Assembly (NCBI GenBank): GCA_003229235.1
Contig: QIIH01000327.1
Location: forward strand, 1-5,402
Source of the DNA: Flavobacteriales bacterium
GTDB lineage: Bacteria > Bacteroidota > Bacteroidia > Flavobacteriales > Flavobacteriaceae
DNA length: 5,402 bases
Direction of reading: 5' to 3'
Shown: positions 1 to 5,402 of the stretch, in pieces
Layout of the letters: every line of letters starts with the position of its first letter
How positions within the stretch are numbered: the first letter of the stretch is position 1
Made by a program: the position numbers and the translations under genes
The notes under the pieces: generated by a model
What the model saw: only the letters and a program-made list of their open reading frames with translations
What the model was told of the DNA's origin: nothing
Database searches by the model: none

Positions 1-150
1 GAGATTTTTTAACTTCTTTTTGTATTTACGCTCATTCCATTTCTTGCGGCCATCTTTAGTAAAATCGTTATCAAGGATTTCCGGGTCTCTAACTGTGTCA
101 AAAAGGTTTTCTAGGTTATAAAAGGCAATGTTGTGTTTTTCTACAGACAT
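1..150 (-). CDS. Endonuclease/exonuclease/phosphatase family protein, N-terminal fragment
   Basis: These are the first 50 codons of a gene that continues past the left edge. The peptide begins MSVEKHNIAFYNLENLFDT and continues with a D-P step, a DNDFT segment, a G-x-x-x-W motif at about 34-39 and a lysine-rich K-Y-K-K-K-L-K-N-L stretch. This opening (F-Y-N-x-E-N-L-F-D, then DDxFT, then W...RY..KL) is typical of Bacteroidota members of the Mg-dependent endonuclease/exonuclease/phosphatase superfamily. Asn12 and Glu14 fit the family's first active-site strand. The ATG at 148-150 is the only reasonable start, because an in-frame TAG lies seven codons upstream (169-171) with no start codon between. 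No signal peptide is seen, so this copy looks cytoplasmic. The substrate (DNA, RNA, phosphoester lipid or other) cannot be told from the fragment. It is divergent from hflX. Confidence 0.8.
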   Translation of the reverse strand, partial: MSVEKHNIAFYNLENLFDTVRDPEILDNDFTKDGRKKWNERKYKKKLKNL

Positions 151-224
151 AAAAGGCGATAAGATTTTCTAAAGTACAAAATAAGCATCAATGCGATTCA
201 GGTTTATTCGTAAAGAACACTCAA

Positions 225-258
225 TTGACGATAGTTAACCCCTTGTTTTATACCTTTG
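225..258 (+). promoter_or_regulatory. Bacteroidota-type promoter of hflX
   Basis: TACCTTTG at 251-258 matches the Bacteroidota -7 element TAnnTTTG exactly. A TTG at 225-227 (within TTGAC) can serve as the -33 element with a 23-base spacer, at the long end of the usual range. Transcription would begin at about 263-267, leaving only some 7-11 bases before the hflX ATG at 274. The -33 region overlaps the palindrome TCAATTGA (221-228), and GTTAAC (234-239) lies in the spacer. Either could be chance in AT-rich DNA. Confidence 0.72.
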
Positions 259-273
259 CATATATTTTAGTCG

Positions 274-1494
274 ATGTTAGAGAAAAAAGAAATAGAATAC
301 GAAAACACCATCTTAGTCGGGATTATAAACAAAGAACAAGACGCACAAAAATCTAAAGAATACTTAGACGAATTGGAGTTCTTGACTTATACCGCTGGCG
401 GAATCGTTAAAAAACGATTTGTGCAAGGCATGCAGACACCCAATCCTAAAACCTTTATTGGGAGTGGTAAGGTAGAAGAGGTGCTCCAGTTTGTTGAAGA
501 CAACGATATAAGCACCGTAATTTTTGATGACGAGCTCACACCGGCTCAGCAAAAAAACGTCGAAAAATTGCTCAAGTGCAAGATTATGGATCGTACGGGT
601 TTAATACTTGATATTTTTGCGCAACGGGCTCAAACAAGTAATGCCAGAACCCAAGTAGAACTTGCCCAATACCAATATTTGCTACCCAGACTTGCGGGTT
701 TATGGACTCACTTAGAGAGACAACAAGGAGGAATTGGAATGCGAGGGCCTGGTGAGACAGAGATTGAGACTGATCGGCGTATTGTTCGCGACCGAATTGC
801 ACTTTTAAAGAAAAAACTTAAGAGTATCGATAAGCAAATGGCAACCCAACGAGGAAATCGAGGGTCTCTTATTAGAGTGGCTTTAGTTGGATATACTAAT
901 GTTGGTAAGTCTACATTGATGAATGTGATTAGCAAGTCACAAGTATTTGCAGAAAATAAGTTGTTTGCCACCTTAGATACTACGGTTCGTAAAGTTGTAA
1001 TTGGTAATCTTCCTTTTTTGTTAAGTGATACGGTTGGATTTATTCGCAAGCTGCCTACTCAATTGGTAGAATCTTTTAAAAGCACGTTAGACGAAGTGCG
1101 TGAGGCCGATATGCTTTTGCATGTTGTGGATATTTCACATCCAAATTTTGAACATCATATTGATTCGGTAGAAAGTATTCTGGCCGAAATTGATATCACC
1201 GACAAACCGACCCTGATGGTTTTTAATAAAATCGATGCGTATTTAGCCGACACCTTAGAAGAAGATGATTTAATGACAGAGCGCACATCGCGTCATTATT
1301 CTCTAGAAGAATGGGAGCAAACATGGATGGCAAAAGTTAATGGCGATGCTATTTTTATATCGGCCCTTAATAAAGAAAATATGGAGGCTTTTAGAAAGAC
1401 GGTGTATGACAAAGTAAGAGAGTTGCACATAAAACGCTTCCCTTACAACAATTTCTTGTATCCCGATTATATAGAAACGCAAACAGAAGAATAA
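274..1494 (+). CDS. hflX: GTPase HflX, ribosome-associated
   Basis: HflX is a translation-factor-class GTPase that binds the 50S subunit and, in characterised bacteria, splits stalled or heat-stressed ribosomes. The 406-residue protein has both family modules. The N-terminal HflX domain carries TPNPKTFIGSGK (55-66) and the glycine-rich segment GGIGMRGPGETEIETDRR (152-169), followed by a basic helical linker (about 170-195). The G domain has the P-loop GYTNVGKST (206-214), the switch I region FATLDTTVR (231-239), DTVGF (252-256), NKID (318-321) and SAL (363-365). All GTPase motifs look intact. Residues 323-352 between NKID and SAL form an acidic stretch longer than I recall for E. coli HflX. 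The ATG is the most upstream possible start, since an in-frame TAG sits at 268-270. It has its own promoter and terminator, so it is probably monocistronic. It is not the hflK/hflC context known from Proteobacteria. Confidence 0.97.
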   Translation: MLEKKEIEYENTILVGIINKEQDAQKSKEYLDELEFLTYTAGGIVKKRFVQGMQTPNPKTFIGSGKVEEVLQFVEDNDISTVIFDDELTPAQQKNVEKLLKCKIMDRTGLILDIFAQRAQTSNARTQVELAQYQYLLPRLAGLWTHLERQQGGIGMRGPGETEIETDRRIVRDRIALLKKKLKSIDKQMATQRGNRGSLIRVALVGYTNVGKSTLMNVISKSQVFAENKLFATLDTTVRKVVIGNLPFLLSDTVGFIRKLPTQLVESFKSTLDEVREADMLLHVVDISHPNFEHHIDSVESILAEIDITDKPTLMVFNKIDAYLADTLEEDDLMTERTSRHYSLEEWEQTWMAKVNGDAIFISALNKENMEAFRKTVYDKVRELHIKRFPYNNFLYPDYIETQTEE

Positions 1495-1520
1495 AAAAGC
1501 CGCTTATTAAGCGGCTTTTT
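1494..1520. terminator. Bidirectional intrinsic terminator between hflX and the DUF3078 gene
   Basis: A perfect 12-bp stem (AAAAAGCCGCTT at 1494-1505 with AAGCGGCTTTTT at 1509-1520) closes a 3-base loop ATT. The GC core GCCGC/GCGGC is flanked by A5 on one side and T5 on the other, so each strand gives a hairpin ending in a U run. It starts at the last base of the hflX stop codon and lies 16 bases past the DUF3078 stop, so it can end both convergent transcripts. Confidence 0.93.
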
Positions 1521-1536
1521 GTTTTGTTAACAGTAC

Positions 1537-2472
1537 TTAGAACGTATAATTTAAGCCGAGTAACCAAAAACTTTGAATATCGGTGTCTATAGAATTAAAG
1601 GTAGGCGTTGGGTCGGTATCTATCATATTGGCAAATGCATTAGATAAAGCCTCTTGCTGATTTCCTCTTAAACCAAATTCAAATCCAATCCCAATTCCCT
1701 TCCAAAAAGTATATCCTAAACTATTAATCCAGGTCCAGTTAGATAAATTGTTTGATTTATAACTCTGGAATGCAGATAAATTCGATTTAAAGTTTAAATC
1801 TCCAATACTTTTAGTGTAATCTATTAAAATTTTAAGACCTAAAGATGAATTAAAAATAACGTCGTCGTCTGCAAAAACAAAGTTGTAGTTTATCGGGTGA
1901 ACAACCACTATAAGGTCGGGAATAGGTGTCCAAGTTATTCCAAAACCAGCATCCAGATAGCCAGGGTCGTTAAAATTATTTAACAAGGTAGATCTGTATT
2001 CTACGAGCGCAGATCCTGCAAAGTTTTTTGCAATTTTTCTGCCGTAAAGTGAACTAATATTAAAGACGTCGGTGGCTTCCTGAAAGCTACTGTCGTCTGT
2101 GGGATCATCTTTGTCGTCGAACTTTACCCATGTTAGATTTACATTGACCGAATTAATCCAAAAATCCTTTTCTCTTTTTAAATTGGCAAATCCGTTAAAG
2201 GTTATTCCAACATTTCCTGCAGAAACATTTGGGGTCTCTTGAGAATACCAATTACTAAATTGCGACACATTAAAACCAACGGTACCAAAGGCACCAATTT
2301 TCCAACCTGGAAGCTCGTCGATTTGTGTTTGCAGTGCGTCTGCTCTTTCTTGAATAGCTGCGATAGAATCTTTGGTCGCACCAAGTTGTGATTTAAGTTC
2401 TTCTTCTGTTTCTTGTGCCCAACCTACAAAAGGAATTATGAATAGGGCCAATAAAAGTGTAGTTCTTTTCAT
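1537..2472 (-). CDS. DUF3078 family protein, secreted, probable outer-membrane beta-barrel
   Basis: The 311-residue protein has no known biochemical role. Residues 1-19 are a Sec signal peptide (basic MKR, hydrophobic LLLALFIIPFVG, likely cleavage after WA at 19). A charged heptad-like segment at about 22-53 could form a short coiled coil. The rest alternates polar and aromatic residues as in beta-strands, with GFNVSQFSNWYSQ (66-78) resembling the 'FSQ-SNW' signature of DUF3078. The chain ends in L-N-Y-T-F; a terminal aromatic residue is typical of barrels inserted by BamA. These features suggest an outer-membrane porin-like protein with a periplasmic N-terminal helix, but the cargo is unknown. 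The gene is the last minus-strand gene, 131 bases after DUF2480, and ends at the shared terminator. It could be read from the suf operon or from a local promoter. The barrel call is inference; the family call is from recognition only. Confidence 0.8.
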   Translation of the reverse strand: MKRTTLLLALFIIPFVGWAQETEEELKSQLGATKDSIAAIQERADALQTQIDELPGWKIGAFGTVGFNVSQFSNWYSQETPNVSAGNVGITFNGFANLKREKDFWINSVNVNLTWVKFDDKDDPTDDSSFQEATDVFNISSLYGRKIAKNFAGSALVEYRSTLLNNFNDPGYLDAGFGITWTPIPDLIVVVHPINYNFVFADDDVIFNSSLGLKILIDYTKSIGDLNFKSNLSAFQSYKSNNLSNWTWINSLGYTFWKGIGIGFEFGLRGNQQEALSNAFANMIDTDPTPTFNSIDTDIQSFWLLGLNYTF

Positions 2473-2498
2473 TTCTATTTAATTTTAATATACGATCT

Positions 2499-2569
2499 AT
2501 AGGTTTTTATTAAAGGGGTAAATATATACCTATTGTGAATTAAACGGAAATCATGTAGAAAAAACCTAT
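2499..2569. repeat. 10-bp inverted repeat in the DUF2480-DUF3078 spacer
   Basis: ATAGGTTTTT (2499-2508) and AAAAACCTAT (2560-2569) are exact reverse complements separated by 51 bases. A third partial copy, ACCTAT (2528-2533), lies between them. In minus-strand RNA the outer arms could pair into a long-looped stem. In DNA they could be operator half-sites around the weak TATATTTA element at 2519-2526. The repeat itself is certain; a function is not shown. Confidence 0.45.
2519..2526 (-). promoter_or_regulatory. Weak candidate -7 element for the DUF3078 gene
   Basis: On the minus strand this reads TATATTTA, one mismatch from TAnnTTTG (the final G). It would give a leader of about 40 bases before the DUF3078 ATG (2470-2472). 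No TTG lies at the expected distance upstream, and such AT-rich strings arise easily by chance. It is listed because the gap to the upstream gene (131 bases) is the only one on this strand large enough for a promoter. Confidence 0.25.
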
Positions 2570-2603
2570 GACTTTAGCTTAAGAGTGTGATTTTTTAGAC
2601 CAA

Positions 2604-3113
2604 CTATCTAGGTCGCTTATAAATGGGAACAGAAGAACATGCCTCGCCATACATCACACTTTTGGCTACGGTCATGATTTTTTGAGTTAACTGAACATAG
2701 GCGTTGTCTGCAATTTCTTTGTCCGAGCATCCCTTTATGATTACAGGAACATCTTTAAAAGAACTAACATCTAATTGTGCAATTACCTTTTCCACAATAG
2801 CGGCTTCTAAACTAACTAACGACCCCACATGTGTTATAAGAGCAAACGGTTGTAAATAGGTGGCGATTAGCATAAAGGCCCAGCCCGGGATAATCGCATC
2901 CGTAGAACAATTTAATGCAACATAGGTGTTTTTAAATTGTTCCCAATCATGTGATTTCAAATGTGTTCTAAACTCTTTTTCGCGTAAAACGATGCCCTCC
3001 AATAACCAAGGGCTAATGTCGAGAAGTTTTCTAGGCTGGGTGGGATAGATTTCTTCAAGGTCAAATGTGACCAATGAGCTGCTTGCGACTCTATTTACAA
3101 TCTCTTTTTCCAT
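2604..3113 (-). CDS. DUF2480 family protein of the suf operon
   Basis: The 169-residue protein has unknown function. I recognise it as DUF2480, a family I know mainly from Bacteroidota suf gene clusters. There is no signal peptide or membrane segment, so it should be cytoplasmic. Three cysteines are present: Cys69 in NCSTDAIIPGWAFM, Cys129 in VIIKGCSDKEI and Cys159 in YGEACSSVPIYKR. The last two stand in compact motifs near the C-terminus that read like metal or Fe-S ligand sites. The ATG is 6 bases after the DUF59 stop, so it is translated from the same transcript as sufS and sufE. This company suggests a job in Fe-S cluster assembly, delivery or repair; that is inference from position and cysteines, not homology to a characterised protein. 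No convincing terminator hairpin follows its TAG stop. Confidence 0.85.
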   Translation of the reverse strand: MEKEIVNRVASSSLVTFDLEEIYPTQPRKLLDISPWLLEGIVLREKEFRTHLKSHDWEQFKNTYVALNCSTDAIIPGWAFMLIATYLQPFALITHVGSLVSLEAAIVEKVIAQLDVSSFKDVPVIIKGCSDKEIADNAYVQLTQKIMTVAKSVMYGEACSSVPIYKRPR

Positions 3114-3119
3114 AGTGGT

Positions 3120-3449
3120 TTAGAGCATCCCTAATTCTAGCTTAGCCTCTTCGCTCATAAGATCTTGGGTCCAAGGAGGGTCAAAAGTAATTTCTACCTC
3201 TGCATCTACGATAAATTTAAGTGACTTCACCTTGTCTTCTACTTCTTTAGGTAGGGTTTCTGCCACAGGACAGTTAGGAGTAGTAAGGGTCATTAAGATT
3301 TTTACCTCGCTGTCTTCGTTTACAAAAACATCGTAAATGAGCCCAAGTTCGTATATATCTACAGGAATTTCTGGATCATAAATGGTCTTTAAAACTCCTA
3401 CTATTTTTTCACCTAACTCGGCCGTATCTATGGTTTGTTCTGTACTCAT
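3120..3449 (-). CDS. SUF-associated DUF59 (MIP18/SufT-like) Fe-S assembly protein
   Basis: This 109-residue single-domain protein belongs to the DUF59/MIP18 family, whose members (bacterial SufT, eukaryotic CIA2/MIP18) help mature or deliver Fe-S clusters. Family motifs are clear: the DPEIPVDIYELGLIYDV segment (25-41), TTPNCPVAE with the conserved Cys60 (56-64), and FDPPWTQDLMSEEA (89-102) near the C-terminus. It is about the usual length for the short SUF-operon form and lacks the extension found in the longer SufT type. It starts inside the sufE stop codon (ATGA, 4-base overlap at 3446-3449), which suggests translational coupling to SufE. The DUF2480 gene follows 6 bases later. It should be cytoplasmic. 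I leave the symbol blank because the name sufT is used for more than one DUF59 subgroup. Confidence 0.93.
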   Translation of the reverse strand: MSTEQTIDTAELGEKIVGVLKTIYDPEIPVDIYELGLIYDVFVNEDSEVKILMTLTTPNCPVAETLPKEVEDKVKSLKFIVDAEVEITFDPPWTQDLMSEEAKLELGML

Positions 3450-3877
3450 AATGAAGCGTTTATTTGGGTTTGAAAAGCCACTGCATACAGTTTTATTTTT
3501 TTGATCATCGAAACCAAGCCATTAGCTCTAGTTGGAGACAAATGTTCCTTTAGGCCTATTTGGTCGATAAAATTTGTATTGGCTTGCAAAATCTGTTCTG
3601 GTGTTTGATTAGAAAATACACGAATTAAAATCGCAATAATTCCTTTGGTAATAATGGCGTCGCTGTCTGCCGTGTAAATAATAGTATCGCCATCTAGTCT
3701 GGCATGCAACCATACTTTTGACTGACATCCTTTAATGATGTTATCCTCGGTTTTATATTGAGCATCAATTAAGGGCAACGATTTGCCTAATTCGATCATG
3801 TATTCATAGCGTTGCATCCAGTCGTCAAACAGGTCAAAATCTTCTATGGTTTCTTCTTGAATTTGGGCAATAGTCAT
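3446..3877 (-). CDS. sufE: Cysteine desulfuration protein SufE
   Basis: SufE accepts the persulfide sulfur from the cysteine desulfurase SufS, stimulates its turnover and hands the sulfur to the SufBCD scaffold in the cytoplasm. The 143-residue chain is about the normal family length. It shows the sulfur-acceptor Cys51 in the loop KGCQSKVW (49-56), the downstream D-S-D-A-I-I-T-K-G segment (71-79) and SPTRANGL (114-121), all hallmarks of SufE rather than the zinc-dependent SufU. The N-terminal half has the typical F-D-D-W-x-x-R-Y-E-Y-x-I-E-L-G-K helix (about 17-32). The ATG is one base after the META-gene stop, and its own TGA overlaps the DUF59 start. Its partner SufS is encoded two genes upstream in the same operon. 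Confidence 0.96.
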   Translation of the reverse strand: MTIAQIQEETIEDFDLFDDWMQRYEYMIELGKSLPLIDAQYKTEDNIIKGCQSKVWLHARLDGDTIIYTADSDAIITKGIIAILIRVFSNQTPEQILQANTNFIDQIGLKEHLSPTRANGLVSMIKKIKLYAVAFQTQINASL

Positions 3878-3878
3878 T

Positions 3879-4280
3879 TTACTTGCTTAAGGTGAGCAAT
3901 ACGATATCGTCATTGCGCAATTGTACTTGGTCGCCGTTAAAGTTGTAATTGTTTACCGCTTGCATAGCTTGCAAAAAGCTTTGCTCGACGTCCATTTTAC
4001 CATCACAATACATCTTAGTCATCCCTATTTTAGAAAAGCTAAGAGTTTCGCCCTCGGCGGAATAGCTGCCAAACAATTTATTGCAGCTCGAAGAACCAGA
4101 AATTCCAGACGTAGCAGGGTCAAAAACGAGGGTCATACTCTTGCCACTCATATCATCAGAACCCATGGCAACAATGTTGTACGTCCCGCCTAATTCGGCC
4201 ATTGCATCTTGTTTGCTTATATCTTTGGAGCCATTACAACTTAATCCAAAAAGTAATATAAACGTTGCTAGAATTTTCAT
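3879..4280 (-). CDS. META-domain (HslJ-like) putative lipoprotein
   Basis: The 133-residue protein has a short lipoprotein-type signal, MKILATFILLFGLSC, with Cys15 as the likely lipidated residue. The lipobox GLSC is imperfect, because -3 is Gly rather than Leu, but Bacteroidota tolerate variation. The mature part fits a META domain: G-G-T-Y at 31-34, then G-x-S-S-C-N-x-L-F-G-S-Y with Cys66, G-E-T-L-S-F-S and M-T-K-M-Y-C-D with Cys92, and a final F-L-Q-A-M helix followed by strands. Cys66 and Cys92 could form a disulfide in the periplasm. META proteins include E. coli HslJ, linked to heat and novobiocin response; no enzymatic activity is established. It lies 10 bases after sufS and 1 base before sufE, so it is co-transcribed with cytosolic sulfur-transfer partners. 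Its role there is unknown. Confidence 0.87.
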   Translation of the reverse strand: MKILATFILLFGLSCNGSKDISKQDAMAELGGTYNIVAMGSDDMSGKSMTLVFDPATSGISGSSSCNKLFGSYSAEGETLSFSKIGMTKMYCDGKMDVEQSFLQAMQAVNNYNFNGDQVQLRNDDIVLLTLSK

Positions 4281-4290
4281 ATCCTTCGAT

Positions 4291-5402
4291 TTAGGTTAAC
4301 ATTAGTTGAGCTCGTTTTAATGCTGATACTAAGATATCAATTTCTTCTCGAGTATTATAAAAACAAAACGATGCCCTCACGGTTCCTGGGATTTTATAAA
4401 ATTCCATAACAGGCTGTGCACAGTGATGTCCAGTCCTTACCGCTATACCTAGTTTGTCAAGAATGGTGCCAATATCATAAGGGTGAATTTCGCTCACGTT
4501 AAACGAAATTACAGAAGTCTTTTGCTCTGTCGTCCCATAAATAATTAAGCCGTCTATAGTTTTAAGCTGCTCTGTGCCGTATTTAAGAAGTTCATTTTCG
4601 TAAGCAGCAATGGCATCAAAACCAATCGTATTTAAATAATCTATAGCTACTCCAAAGGCAATTCCACCAGAAATATTGGGTGTTCCTGCTTCAAATTTAT
4701 GTGGTAAATCGGCGTAGGTGGTTTTCTCAAAAGTTACTTCTTTTATCATCTCACCTCCGCCTTGGTATGGGGGTAGTTTGGTAAGCCACTCTTCTTTACC
4801 GTAAAGCATACCAACACCTGTAGGGCCGCACATTTTATGAGCAGATGTTACATAAAAATCTACATCCAAGGCTTGTAAATCTGGCTTTAAATGCTGGCAA
4901 GCCTGTGCTCCATCAATAAGTACAGCTGCATCGTGCTCATGCGCTAATTCTATAATTTTTTCAATAGGATTAATAGTTCCTAAGGCGTTAGAAATGTGAT
5001 TTACAAAAACCAGTTTGGTTTTACTGTTTAACAATGACGCATAAACGGCCATATCTAATGAACCATCCAACTTCATGGGAATCACTTTTAGCTCAGCACC
5101 AGTTGCTTCACAAAGCATTTGCCATGGCACTATATTAGAGTGATGCTCTAGGGCAGATACTATTATTTGGTCGCCAGTTTGTAATAAACTAGAAAAGCCA
5201 TGGGCAACTAGATTTATACCATGTGTGGTCCCCGAAGTAAAAATAATTTCGTGCGATTTGGCTACTCCAAAGTGTTTCTGAATTGTTTTACGAGCACGTT
5301 CATAAGCATCTGTGGCTTCTTGCGATAGGCTGTGAACACCACGATGAATATTGGCGTTGTAATTTGAATAATAATCTACAATTGCCTCAATTACAACCGT
5401 AG
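4291..5402 (-). CDS. sufS: Cysteine desulfurase SufS, N-terminus cut by the window edge
   Basis: SufS is a PLP-dependent enzyme that converts L-cysteine to L-alanine and leaves a persulfide for SufE, feeding Fe-S cluster assembly. The frame is open to the right edge, giving 369 visible residues; full-length homologues have about 400-410, so roughly 35 N-terminal residues are missing. Visible motifs in order: IHRGVHSLSQEA (18-29), TSGTTHGINLVA (56-67), EHHSNIVPWQ (85-94), DGAQACQH (163-170), the PLP-binding lysine in SAHKMCGPTG (Lys at 189, codon 4834-4836), and the catalytic cysteine in RTGHHCAQP (codon 4420-4422). These mark a group II desulfurase (SufS/CsdA type), not IscS. The GTG at 5128-5130 lies inside the conserved HHSNIVPWQ motif and is not the true start. 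The operon promoter and sufBCD are expected beyond the right edge. Confidence 0.97.
   Translation of the reverse strand, partial: TVVIEAIVDYYSNYNANIHRGVHSLSQEATDAYERARKTIQKHFGVAKSHEIIFTSGTTHGINLVAHGFSSLLQTGDQIIVSALEHHSNIVPWQMLCEATGAELKVIPMKLDGSLDMAVYASLLNSKTKLVFVNHISNALGTINPIEKIIELAHEHDAAVLIDGAQACQHLKPDLQALDVDFYVTSAHKMCGPTGVGMLYGKEEWLTKLPPYQGGGEMIKEVTFEKTTYADLPHKFEAGTPNISGGIAFGVAIDYLNTIGFDAIAAYENELLKYGTEQLKTIDGLIIYGTTEQKTSVISFNVSEIHPYDIGTILDKLGIAVRTGHHCAQPVMEFYKIPGTVRASFCFYNTREEIDILVSALKRAQLMLT

Noticed and set aside
169..176. TACTTTAG on the minus strand as a -7 element for the left-edge nuclease gene
   Set aside because: One mismatch to TAnnTTTG and no TTG at a proper distance upstream; too weak to list as a promoter.
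708..1049. 113-codon open frame on the minus strand opposite hflX (and similar shorter frames at 364-552 and 584-802)
   Set aside because: They lie antisense inside intact hflX, whose GTPase motifs explain the plus strand; the products resemble no family I know.
2202..2384. 60-codon minus-strand frame within DUF3078
   Set aside because: It is in a different frame of the same strand, covered by the signal-peptide and coiled region of DUF3078; a shadow frame.
2571..2596. Possible terminator after DUF2480 (short stem ACTTT/AGAGT)
   Set aside because: The stem is only about five pairs including a G-T wobble, and the U run on the minus strand is not directly adjacent, so it is not convincing as an intrinsic terminator.
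4281..4290. AAGGA just upstream of the META-gene ATG as a Shine-Dalgarno site
   Set aside because: Only one base separates it from the start codon, too close to work, and Bacteroidota rarely rely on such sites.
3921..4299. Two overlapping plus-strand open frames (90 and 72 codons) opposite the META gene and the sufS end
   Set aside because: Antisense to a gene with clear lipoprotein and META motifs inside a tight operon; no promoter is seen and the products are low in recognisable structure.
5128..5130. GTG as the start codon of SufS
   Set aside because: The frame stays open upstream to the window edge and encodes conserved SufS sequence (IHRGVHSLS, TSGTTHGIN), so this codon is an internal valine.

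Overview
The window looks like chromosomal DNA of a flavobacterium (Bacteroidota, probably Flavobacteriaceae). Three things point that way. The DNA is AT-rich and the start codons have no usable Shine-Dalgarno sequences. An exact TAnnTTTG promoter element lies just upstream of hflX. The gene set includes DUF2480, DUF3078 and a SUF-associated DUF59 protein clustered with SufS and SufE, an arrangement I know from this phylum. Every family assignment was made by reading motifs; no database search was run.

Layout. Positions 1-150 (minus strand) hold the first 50 codons of an endonuclease/exonuclease/phosphatase-family protein that runs off the left edge. A 123-base divergent spacer carries the hflX promoter. 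hflX (274-1494, plus) encodes the ribosome-associated GTPase HflX and ends at a strong hairpin, which also serves the convergent gene on its other side. Everything to the right is on the minus strand. Read in transcription order from the right edge it is: sufS (lacking only its N-terminus), a META-domain lipoprotein, sufE, a DUF59 SUF-assembly protein, a DUF2480 protein, then, after a 131-base gap, a DUF3078 outer-membrane-like protein.

How the genes work together. The five genes from sufS to DUF2480 are separated by 10, 1, -4 and 6 bases, so they are almost certainly one transcript. SufS takes sulfur from cysteine, SufE accepts the persulfide and passes it to the scaffold (SufBCD, expected beyond the right edge), and the DUF59 protein probably helps mature or deliver the clusters. 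The META lipoprotein sits between the two halves of the sulfur-transfer pair although it should be outside the cytoplasm. The DUF2480 protein has three cysteines, two of them in motif-like C-terminal contexts, and no known function. DUF3078 may be a readthrough cistron or have its own promoter; the gap before it contains a 10-base inverted repeat.

No RNA genes, mobile elements, CRISPR arrays or phage genes are visible. No stretch longer than about 130 bases lacks a gene. The window is mostly ordinary core genome. The parts least understood are the accessory genes of the suf operon (META lipoprotein, DUF2480, DUF3078).
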